Made by a program: the position numbers and the translations under genes. 8,365 bases of DNA from Hyphomicrobiales bacterium (GTDB lineage: Bacteria; Pseudomonadota; Alphaproteobacteria; Rhizobiales; Beijerinckiaceae): the NCBI GenBank assembly GCA_900299065.1, contig OMIJ01000273.1:1-8365 (forward strand). The letters are read 5' to 3'. Shown one piece after another: positions 1 through 6,500 of the stretch. How positions within the stretch are numbered: the stretch's first letter is position 1; the number at the start of each line of letters is the position of its first letter. The notes below the pieces were generated by a model. It saw only the letters and a program-made list of their open reading frames with translations, was not told where the DNA came from and did not search any database.

Positions 1-1084
1 TGACAGCAATCAAAAAGCCCATTGCGAGTGCAAGCGAGATGAGGGAAGAGCCGCCATAGGAGATGAAGGGTAGCGTCATGCCTTTGGCGGGCATGAGTTG
101 CAGATTGACGGCCATATTAATGGTGCTTTGAATTCCAAATAAAACCACCAGCCCTGCAGCCGCAAAACGACAGAAGGAATCTTCATTGCGCATCGCATTG
201 AGGAGGCCGCGCAATACGATGAAGCTGAACAAAGCCACAATCAGCAGACAGGCGATGATGCCGAATTCTTCACCCGTCACAGCAAAGATGAAGTCGGTGT
301 GGCTATCAGGCAGGATGCGTTTGAATGTGCCCTCGCCCGGGCCCTTGCCGAGCCAGCCGCCGGAAATGAAACTTTCCATTGCTGTATCGACCTGAAACGT
401 ATCGCTGGCGCCCGGACCATTGCCGGGATCGAGGAATTTTTCGATGCGCGCGCGCACATGCGGCACAAAGCGATAGGCCATGACAACGCCCGTTGCGCCA
501 ATGCCGCCAATGCCTGCGACCCAGAACCAATGCAGGCCTGCCATGAAAAACAAGCTCGCCCAGACAACAGAAATGAGCATGGTTTGACCAAAGTCAGGTT
601 GTAGAATCAAAGGCACAATGGTGGCGGGTAGAAGAATCAATGCCAGCAGATTGCCCGGCACATCCTGCCGTCTTGCCCCTTCTGAAAAGGCCCAGGCTGC
701 GAGTATGACAAAAGCAGGTTTGATGAATTCTGAGGGCTGAATCCCAAAAATCCAGCGCCGCGCACCTTTGACTTCCTGACCAAACAGGAGAGCGGCAAAA
801 ATCAGCGCCATGCTGATCACGAAGATCAATAAAGAGGCGCGGCGCACATAGCGTGGCGAGAGAAAGGAGGTTGCCACCATCAAGAGGCCAGCTGGAATGA
901 GATAGGCAATCTGGCGATTGACGAAGTGAAAGCTCGATAGGCCAAGGCGCTCGGCCACAGGCGGGCTACCGGCCATGATCAGCACAAGCCCAATCACCAT
1001 AAGTGCGACGAGAGCGCTCAGCAGCCAGCGATCAACCGTCCACCACCAATCTGCAAAACTTGAGCGTTCGGTACGAGACACCAT
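1..1084 (-). CDS. ftsW: FtsW, septal SEDS peptidoglycan glycosyltransferase (3' end cut off by window edge)
   Basis: FtsW is the multi-pass inner-membrane SEDS protein that polymerises lipid II into glycan strands at the septum, working with its partner FtsI. Translating back from the ATG at 1084 gives 361 open codons running off the left edge; alphaproteobacterial FtsW is usually somewhat longer, so I infer roughly 20 to 30 residues are missing. Visible SEDS signatures are GARRWI (107-112) followed by QPSEF (116-120), QPDFGQT (162-168), KGPGEG before the loop SHTDF (about 261-265, with the conserved Asp at 264), and PFISYGGS (339-346). The N-terminal SPPVAERLGL and FHFVNRQ are typical of alphaproteobacterial FtsW rather than RodA. 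Hydrophobic segments alternate with short polar loops throughout. The start is fixed by a GAGG Shine-Dalgarno five bases upstream. The gene lies 7 bases after murD. RodA is the only serious alternative, and the dcw context and N-terminus argue against it. Confidence 0.96.
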   Translation of the reverse strand, partial: MVSRTERSSFADWWWTVDRWLLSALVALMVIGLVLIMAGSPPVAERLGLSSFHFVNRQIAYLIPAGLLMVATSFLSPRYVRRASLLIFVISMALIFAALLFGQEVKGARRWIFGIQPSEFIKPAFVILAAWAFSEGARRQDVPGNLLALILLPATIVPLILQPDFGQTMLISVVWASLFFMAGLHWFWVAGIGGIGATGVVMAYRFVPHVRARIEKFLDPGNGPGASDTFQVDTAMESFISGGWLGKGPGEGTFKRILPDSHTDFIFAVTGEEFGIIACLLIVALFSFIVLRGLLNAMRNEDSFCRFAAAGLVVLFGIQSTINMAVNLQLMPAKGMTLPFISYGGSSLISLALAMGFLIAV

Positions 1085-1089
1085 GATAA

Positions 1090-1094
1090 CCTCA
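1090..1094 (-). promoter_or_regulatory. Ribosome binding site of ftsW, overlapping the murD stop codon
   Basis: On the minus strand the murD stop TGA runs straight into GG, making TGAGG. The GAGG core is followed by five bases (TTATC) and then the ftsW ATG. This supports the chosen ftsW start and means ribosomes terminating murD sit on the ftsW initiation signal. Confidence 0.7.
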
Positions 1095-2483
1095 ATTCAC
1101 TTTATGTTGCGCAACAAGCGCTGTGACTGCTTCGCGGAATTTATTGCCGCGCACTTCGAAATTGGAAAATTGATCATAAGATGCACAAGCTGGCGACAGA
1201 AGGACAACGGCCTCAGGCACCTTGCTAGCCAATGCATCATGTGCAGCGGCTTTCAGAGCCACATCCAAAGTGCCGCACTGAATATAGGGGACGTGACCCT
1301 CCAAAGATTTGGCAAAATCCTGCGCTGCATCGCCGATCAGATAGGCCTTTTTGATTTTGTGAAAAAGCGATTGCAGGCTTGCAATGCCGCCTTCCTTAGC
1401 TTTGCCACCAAGGATCCAGAACATATCTTCAAAGGATAAAAGCGCCTTTTCTGCGGCATCGGCATTGGTTGCCTTTGAATCATTGATGAAGAGCACATGG
1501 CCTATGCGGCCGACTTCTTCCATGCGATGGGCAAGGCCTGGAAAACTGCTCAAGCCATGCTGAATCTCATCTTGCGAGAGATGCAGGAGATGCGCAGCAC
1601 CAGCGGCAAAAGCGGCATTTTGCGCATTATGTGCACCTCTTAGAGTGCGAAGGCCAGCGAGATGACCCAAAGTCTTTGTGCCATCAAGGTGAGCAAGGAT
1701 TGTTTGACCCTCGACATAAAACCCGTTTTGCGGATTCTCATGCAAAGAGATTGCAATGGCGCGGACCTTTTGATGATGCTGCAGACGCTCGCCAATGGCG
1801 CGAGAGAAAGCATCATCTAGGCTGAACAAAGCTATGTCTGATTGCACCAGCAATCTTTCTTTCACGGCAGCATAATGTTCCATCGAGCCATGACGATCAA
1901 GATGATCAGGCGAGAGATTGGTGATAATGCCAATCGTGGGATTGAGCGAGGGCGTCAGATCAATCTGAAAGGACGAACATTCGATCACATGAAATCTGTT
2001 TGGCGCAGGGGGTTCCAGTGCCAGAATGGGCGTGCCTATATTGCCGCCCAGCTGCACATCATGACCGGCGCTGCGCAAGATGTGGGCGATGAGTGCGGTT
2101 GTTGTTGATTTGCCATTTGTGCCGGTGATGGCGATGAAAGGCGCCTGCGGTGCCAGGCTGGCGCGCTCGCGGCAGAATAATTCGATATCACCGATGATTT
2201 CGATTGCAGTCGATTTAGCTTTTGCAACTGTCCAATGCGGCGTTGGATGCGTCAAAGGCACGCCGGGGGCAAGAATGAGCGCGCTGAATTGCGTCCAATC
2301 TTCAGTTTGTAAATCGCGCACGTTCAGGCCAATGGCACTGGCTTTATCGCGCGCTTGGATTTGGTCATCCCACACAGTCACAATCGCCCCGCCTTGCACA
2401 AGCGCCTGCGCTGTCACAAGACCCGATCCTCCGAGTCCGAACAGCGCGACTTTCTTGTCAGCAAAATGCGTGACAGGTGTCAT
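1092..2483 (-). CDS. murD: MurD, UDP-N-acetylmuramoylalanine--D-glutamate ligase
   Basis: This cytoplasmic ATP-dependent Mur ligase (EC 6.3.2.9) adds D-glutamate to UDP-MurNAc-L-alanine. The 463-residue product has normal family length and all three domains. The N-terminal Rossmann-like UDP-binding domain shows VALFGLGGSG (12-21) and WDD (38-40). The central ATPase domain has the P-loop GTNGKST (121-127), SSFQ (170-173) and NLSPDHLDRH (189-198). K208, in AAVKERLL, aligns by eye with the carbamylated lysine of the family. HNAQN (285-289) closes the domain. The C-terminal domain has NDSKATN (334-340), ILGGKAKEG (357-365) and SPACASYDQF (430-439), characteristic of MurD. The ATG directly follows the mraY stop codon with no gap and no convincing Shine-Dalgarno, so translation is probably coupled to mraY. 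ftsW follows after 7 bases. No key residue appears to be missing. Confidence 0.97.
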   Translation of the reverse strand: MTPVTHFADKKVALFGLGGSGLVTAQALVQGGAIVTVWDDQIQARDKASAIGLNVRDLQTEDWTQFSALILAPGVPLTHPTPHWTVAKAKSTAIEIIGDIELFCRERASLAPQAPFIAITGTNGKSTTTALIAHILRSAGHDVQLGGNIGTPILALEPPAPNRFHVIECSSFQIDLTPSLNPTIGIITNLSPDHLDRHGSMEHYAAVKERLLVQSDIALFSLDDAFSRAIGERLQHHQKVRAIAISLHENPQNGFYVEGQTILAHLDGTKTLGHLAGLRTLRGAHNAQNAAFAAGAAHLLHLSQDEIQHGLSSFPGLAHRMEEVGRIGHVLFINDSKATNADAAEKALLSFEDMFWILGGKAKEGGIASLQSLFHKIKKAYLIGDAAQDFAKSLEGHVPYIQCGTLDVALKAAAHDALASKVPEAVVLLSPACASYDQFSNFEVRGNKFREAVTALVAQHKVN

Positions 2484-2486
2484 TTA
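2481..2486 (-). promoter_or_regulatory. mraY stop / murD start junction (TAAATG)
   Basis: The mraY stop TAA is followed immediately by the murD ATG. The upstream bases (GACCTTGAAAGTGCGC) hold no clear Shine-Dalgarno. I infer re-initiation by ribosomes finishing mraY; this is an inference from spacing only. Confidence 0.55.
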
Positions 2487-3629
2487 GCGCACTTTCAAGG
2501 TCGACAGGCCAATCAAAGCCAAAACGAAAGAGATGATCCAGAAGCGGATCACGATTTGTGGTTCGGTCCAGCCCAATTGCTCGAAATGGTGATGGATGGG
2601 CGCCATGCGAAAGACGCGCTTTCCGGTAAGCTTGAATGAGGTAACTTGCACGATCACTGAAAGCGCCTCGATCACGAAGAGGCCGCCAACGATAGCGAGA
2701 ACGAATTCGTGTTTGATGGCAACGGCAATTGTTCCCAGCAGGCCTCCCAATGCCAGCGAGCCCGTATCGCCCATGAAGATTTGAGCCGGGGGTGCATTGA
2801 ACCAAAGAAAACCAAGACCTGCGCCAATCAGCGCGCCGGAAATTACAGCCAGTTCGCCAACGCCATTGACAAAATTAATGCCAAGATAGCTCGACATGAA
2901 AGCATGGCCCGCGAGATAAGAAATCGTACCAAAAGCACCAGCGGCAATCATCACTGGTCCAATCGCCAGACCATCAAGACCATCGGTGAGATTGACAGCA
3001 TTACCAGCACCGACAATCACTAGCGCGCCAAAGATTGGGAAGAGCCAGTGTAGATCGGTGACATAGCCATTGATGAAAGGCACAGCCAGGCGTGTGGCAG
3101 GCGTGTCATAAGTAAAGGGTGCGGCAAGGGCCTGAGTGAGATCGCCGAAGGAATTGATTGGCGGGCTGGCGCTGGCGCACATCATAAAATAGCTGGCCAG
3201 CAGACCAATTAATAATTCCAAAATTAGCCGCGCGCGGCCTGAAAAGCCCTTGTGCGATTGCTTTGTGACTTTGAGATAATCATCATAAAAGCCGATCGCC
3301 CCAAAGCCGATCGTGACGAACAGCACAATCCACACATAGGCGCTTTTCGGGCTCGCCCATAGGATGATCGAGACAACAAGGCCAGAGAGGATCATTAGGC
3401 CGCCCATGGTTGGCGTGCCTTTTTTGGTCAGCAAATGTGTTTGCGGGCCATCTTCACGAATGGGCTGGCCTTTGCCCTGTTTCAATCGCAAGGCTGAAAT
3501 GATTCTTGGCCCGAAGAAAAATACAAAGAGCAAAGCCGTGGCCGTTGCCCCAGCACCGCGAAAGGTAATGTAACGGAACAGATTGAAGGGTCCGAAATAG
3601 GCCTGCAACTCCGTCAGCCAAGTGAGCAT
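2484..3629 (-). CDS. mraY: MraY, phospho-N-acetylmuramoyl-pentapeptide-transferase
   Basis: MraY (EC 2.7.8.13) is the integral inner-membrane enzyme that transfers phospho-MurNAc-pentapeptide from UDP to undecaprenyl phosphate, giving lipid I, the first membrane step of peptidoglycan synthesis. The product has 381 residues, slightly longer than the roughly 360 of the E. coli enzyme, and about ten hydrophobic segments, starting near 27-47, 74-92 and 100-115. The diagnostic motifs are all present: KKGTPTMGG (69-77), the aspartate pair in FYDDY (114-118), NAVNLTDGLDG (210-220), the catalytic-region FMGDTGS (285-291) and the histidine motif HHHFE (346-350). The MraY-specific HHH motif separates it from the related WecA family. 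The ATG at 3629 is preceded by AGGA six bases upstream. The gene follows murF by 8 bases and abuts murD. Confidence 0.97.
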   Translation of the reverse strand: MLTWLTELQAYFGPFNLFRYITFRGAGATATALLFVFFFGPRIISALRLKQGKGQPIREDGPQTHLLTKKGTPTMGGLMILSGLVVSIILWASPKSAYVWIVLFVTIGFGAIGFYDDYLKVTKQSHKGFSGRARLILELLIGLLASYFMMCASASPPINSFGDLTQALAAPFTYDTPATRLAVPFINGYVTDLHWLFPIFGALVIVGAGNAVNLTDGLDGLAIGPVMIAAGAFGTISYLAGHAFMSSYLGINFVNGVGELAVISGALIGAGLGFLWFNAPPAQIFMGDTGSLALGGLLGTIAVAIKHEFVLAIVGGLFVIEALSVIVQVTSFKLTGKRVFRMAPIHHHFEQLGWTEPQIVIRFWIISFVLALIGLSTLKVR

Positions 3630-3635
3630 TGTCTA

Positions 3636-3640
3636 TCCTA
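3636..3640 (-). promoter_or_regulatory. Ribosome binding site of mraY, overlapping the murF stop codon
   Basis: On the minus strand the murF stop TAG forms the start of TAGGA. The AGGA core lies six bases before the mraY ATG, which supports that start. It matches the design of the murD to ftsW junction, where the stop is also part of the Shine-Dalgarno. Confidence 0.65.
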
Positions 3641-5053
3641 ATCCGCTTTTGTCTGTTCAGCTGTGAAAATTTCTTTGAGCTTTGCAACGACAGGGCCCAT
3701 GCGACTGCCATTGGATCCTTTGATCATGAGGGCATCGCCGGGTTTGATCGTTTGTGTGAGCGGGCTCACCAGAGATTGCGCCTCTGCCGTCCATTCGCCT
3801 TTGATGTCTGCGGGCAGGGCATCAAATAAATGTTTCATCATTGGGCCAGAAGCAAACACACGATCAATCTTGTTGGCGAGAATGGGCTCGATCAGGCCCT
3901 TATGGAGATCAGCGCTATTGGGGCCAAGTTCGAGCATATCGCCCAATATCGCGATACGACGGCCCTTCACGTCTATCTCACCAAGGAGTGTGAGGGCCGC
4001 GCGCATGGAGGCTGGATTGGCATTATAGCTTTCATCAATCAAAGTGAATGTGCCGTTCTGGATTGGCAATTCAAAACGAGCGCCGCGCCCATTTGGGGAC
4101 TTGAAGCTGCTGAGTGAGTGAGCGGCTCTGGCAAGATCAAGTCCTAGACTTTTTGTAGCCAATAAGATCGCCAGAGAATTGATCGCCATGTGACGGCCAG
4201 GCGCACCCAGATGATAGCTGATGCGCATGCCCTGAATGATGGCACTAATGTCCTGACCTTCTGAATTGGATTTGCACTCGATCAAACGCGCATCGGCGTT
4301 TTCATCCTCGCCAAAACTCAGGACTTGCGCATCGCCTACTTGACGCACGAGGCGGTCATATTGAGCAATATCGCGATGCAGAATGGCAATGCCGTCTGCT
4401 TCGAGGCCGGAGAAGATCTCGGCTTTGGCATCGGCAATGCCATCGATGGAATCAAAATTCTCAAGGTGGACCGGCGCTATGGTTGTGATGATAGCGATAT
4501 GCGGGCGCACCATTTTGGTCAGAGGCGTGATTTCGCCGGCGTGATTCATGCCGATTTCAAAAATTCCAAATTGCGTCTCGGCAGGCATGCGCGCCAATGT
4601 GAGCGGCACGCCCCAATGATTATTATAAGATGCAACTGATGCATGCGTGCGCCCATTGTCTTCCAGCACGATGCGCAGCGCCTCTTTCGTGCTAGTTTTG
4701 CCAACCGATCCAGTGATGGTGGTGATGCGGGCTTGCGTGCGTTGTCGCGCAGCGCGGCCCAGAGCTTCCAGCGCGCCAAGCGTATTGTTGACAATGTAGA
4801 GTGAACCAAGTCCCTTGAGTGCCTCAGCATGGGCTTCATCAATCACCGCGGCTGTTGCGCCCTTTTCGAAGGCGTTGGCTACATAATCATGCCCGTCATT
4901 GGTTTCGCCCTTAATGGCGACATAAAGATCGCCCGGGTTCAAAGTGCGTGTATCAATCGATATGCCCTTTACGCCTTGCGGAACTGCACCGCTCAGGCGC
5001 GCCTGCAAACCGGAGACAAGGCCAAGGCCAGACCAGAGAAATGACGGGTTCAT
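3638..5053 (-). CDS. murF: MurF, UDP-MurNAc-tripeptide--D-alanyl-D-alanine ligase
   Basis: MurF (EC 6.3.2.10) is the cytoplasmic ligase that adds the D-Ala-D-Ala dipeptide and completes the UDP-MurNAc-pentapeptide used by MraY. The 471-residue product has the expected length. The N-terminal domain carries ISIDTRTLNPGD (31-42), close to the usual DSR-x-PG pattern of MurE/MurF. The ATPase domain has the P-loop TGSVGKTS (114-121), NNHWGVP (144-150) and EIGMNHAGEI (166-175), all characteristic of MurF. DAKAEIF (208-214) contains the probable carbamylated lysine K210. The C-terminal half has DESYNANPASM (340-350), GDMLELG (371-377) and KGSNGSRM (445-452). The ATG overlaps the murE stop as ATGA and has a strong Shine-Dalgarno eight bases upstream, inside murE. 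mraY follows after 8 bases. No truncation or frameshift is seen. Confidence 0.97.
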   Translation of the reverse strand: MNPSFLWSGLGLVSGLQARLSGAVPQGVKGISIDTRTLNPGDLYVAIKGETNDGHDYVANAFEKGATAAVIDEAHAEALKGLGSLYIVNNTLGALEALGRAARQRTQARITTITGSVGKTSTKEALRIVLEDNGRTHASVASYNNHWGVPLTLARMPAETQFGIFEIGMNHAGEITPLTKMVRPHIAIITTIAPVHLENFDSIDGIADAKAEIFSGLEADGIAILHRDIAQYDRLVRQVGDAQVLSFGEDENADARLIECKSNSEGQDISAIIQGMRISYHLGAPGRHMAINSLAILLATKSLGLDLARAAHSLSSFKSPNGRGARFELPIQNGTFTLIDESYNANPASMRAALTLLGEIDVKGRRIAILGDMLELGPNSADLHKGLIEPILANKIDRVFASGPMMKHLFDALPADIKGEWTAEAQSLVSPLTQTIKPGDALMIKGSNGSRMGPVVAKLKEIFTAEQTKAD

Positions 5054-6498
5054 GCCGCTTGCTCCTTTACCAGGGCGCGAATGGTTTCATGATCTGAAAA
5101 GGGGAGAGTTCGCGTGCCGATGATCTGGCCTGTTTCATGACCCTTGCCAGCAATGATCAATGCATCGCCGTCCTGCAAAAGTGCGATGGCAGCTGCAATG
5201 GCATTGGCGCGATCGCCAATCTCGCTTGCGCCAGGGGTTGCAGCGAGAATGGCTTTGCGAATAAGCGCAGGATCTTCCGAGCGCGGATTATCATCCGTGA
5301 TGATCACTATATCAGCGAGGCGTGCAGCAATTTCGCCCATGATCGGGCGTTTGCCCTGATCGCGATCACCGCCGCAGCCAAAGACAAGGATCAATCGACC
5401 GTGTGTGAGGGGTCGCGCAGCTAGTAGAACTTTTTCGAGCGCGTCGGGCTTATGCGCATAATCAACAAAGATAGGCGCATTGTGATAGGTAGCAATTTTT
5501 TCTAGACGCCCGGGCGCGCCAGTCAAATGTTCGAGCGCGTGAAAGACTGAGGCGGGCGCGCCGCCTGTTACAATCGCAAGACCTGCGGCAACAAGAGCAT
5601 TGGAGGCCATGAAATCGCCCGACAGAGGCAAGTTGATGGCATGAAGCGCACCCTCATATTGCAATTGCAGATGCGTACCTGTTGGCGATGGCTGAGATTG
5701 CTTAATCTGCAAATCCTTGCCCTTGCGTCCAATGGTGAAAATATTCAGCCCGCGCTTTTGGCAGGCTTCAATCACACGCGGGGCAATTTCGCTGTCGGCG
5801 TCTATGACGACAGCTTGTCCGGGCTGAAGTAAAACTTCAAACAGGCGCAGTTTAGCTTTGAGATAAGCTTCAAGTGTTACGTGATAGTCGAGATGATCGC
5901 GGCTGAGATTGGTGAAGGCGCCAGCAGTTAAACGAACGCCATCAAGTCTGCGTTGATCAAGCCCGTGTGAAGAGGCTTCCATGATCAAATGCGTGATACC
6001 ATCTGCACTGAGGTTGTCGAGTGTTTGATGCAAGGTCACAGGATCAGGGGTTGTCAGTGAGCCATAGGTTGCGCCGGAGGGTGCAATCAAACCCGTCGTG
6101 CCCAATGCGGCTGCCTGATGACCAAGATGGGCCCAAATCTGTCGTGTGAACACGCTCACTGAAGTTTTGCCACTTGTGCCAGTCACAGCGGCAATTAGGG
6201 CAGGTTGGCGCGGATAAAAGCGCGCAGCGGCTTGCGCCAAAGCCAGGCGCACATCTTCAACAACAATGATTGGCACATTGGCAATTTGTGTTGCCGCAGT
6301 GTTAGAAGCAACAATGGCAATGGCACCTTGCTTTACTGCTTGCGTGGCGAAGCTCAGGCCATCATTCTTTGTGCCGGGAATAGCAAAAAAGACAAAGCCT
6401 GCTGCAATTGTGCGGCTATCAGCGCTGATGCCCAAAACGGATTGATCGCCCAAGCGGGCGTCCAATCTGTGCGGGGACATGAGTTCGCGCAAAAGCAT
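5050..6498 (-). CDS. murE: MurE, UDP-MurNAc-L-alanyl-D-glutamate--2,6-diaminopimelate ligase
   Basis: MurE is the cytoplasmic ligase that adds the third residue of the peptidoglycan stem peptide. The DNPR motif (403-406, in DNPRSEDP) is the known marker for meso-diaminopimelate rather than L-lysine, giving EC 6.3.2.13. The 482-residue product is of normal length. Motifs in order are SADSRTIAAG (25-34), the P-loop TGTSGKTS (106-113), TTPDP (149-153), EASSHGL (174-180), NLSRDHLDYH (197-206), the probable carbamylated lysine K216 in KAKLRLF, VDYAHKPDALE (345-355), FGCGGDRDQGKRP (373-385) and GKGHE (451-455). The ATG shares one base with the ftsI stop (TAATG). No well-spaced Shine-Dalgarno precedes it: the nearest AGGAA is about 13 bases away. 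A start at Met7 (6480) has no better signal. The 3' end overlaps murF by four bases. Confidence 0.97.
   Translation of the reverse strand: MLLRELMSPHRLDARLGDQSVLGISADSRTIAAGFVFFAIPGTKNDGLSFATQAVKQGAIAIVASNTAATQIANVPIIVVEDVRLALAQAAARFYPRQPALIAAVTGTSGKTSVSVFTRQIWAHLGHQAAALGTTGLIAPSGATYGSLTTPDPVTLHQTLDNLSADGITHLIMEASSHGLDQRRLDGVRLTAGAFTNLSRDHLDYHVTLEAYLKAKLRLFEVLLQPGQAVVIDADSEIAPRVIEACQKRGLNIFTIGRKGKDLQIKQSQPSPTGTHLQLQYEGALHAINLPLSGDFMASNALVAAGLAIVTGGAPASVFHALEHLTGAPGRLEKIATYHNAPIFVDYAHKPDALEKVLLAARPLTHGRLILVFGCGGDRDQGKRPIMGEIAARLADIVIITDDNPRSEDPALIRKAILAATPGASEIGDRANAIAAAIALLQDGDALIIAGKGHETGQIIGTRTLPFSDHETIRALVKEQAA
5062..5068 (-). promoter_or_regulatory. Strong ribosome binding site of murF, inside the 3' end of murE
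   Basis: The minus strand reads AAAGGAG, followed by eight bases and the murF ATG. It is the best Shine-Dalgarno match in the window and lies within the last codons of murE. It supports the start used for murF. Confidence 0.75.
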
Positions 6499-6500
6499 TA
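6496..6500 (-). promoter_or_regulatory. ftsI stop / murE start overlap (TAATG)
   Basis: The ftsI stop TAA and the murE ATG share one base. An AGGAA at 6512-6516 lies about 13 bases upstream, further than usual for a Shine-Dalgarno. I infer termination-reinitiation coupling of murE to ftsI. Confidence 0.6.

Noticed and set aside
975..1439. A 154-codon open frame on the plus strand opposite ftsW and murD.
   Set aside because: It lies antisense to two genes with clear family motifs, has no recognisable domain or ribosome binding site, and looks like a chance frame.
2036..2227. A short minus-strand frame within murD that could suggest an internal gene.
   Set aside because: It overlaps the MurD P-loop region in another frame and is Ser/Ala/Pro/Gln-rich as expected for a shifted reading of the same DNA.
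2458..2805. A 115-codon minus-strand frame across the mraY/murD junction.
   Set aside because: It is out of frame with mraY, whose motifs (FMGDTGS, HHHFE) are intact in the correct frame. There is no sign of a frameshift.
5500..5570. Two GGGCGCGCC-type words close together in murE.
   Set aside because: They are GC-rich 8-9 base words encoding Gly-Ala-Pro in MurE (GAPG and GGAP) and do not form a repeat unit or hairpin beyond self-complementarity of the word.
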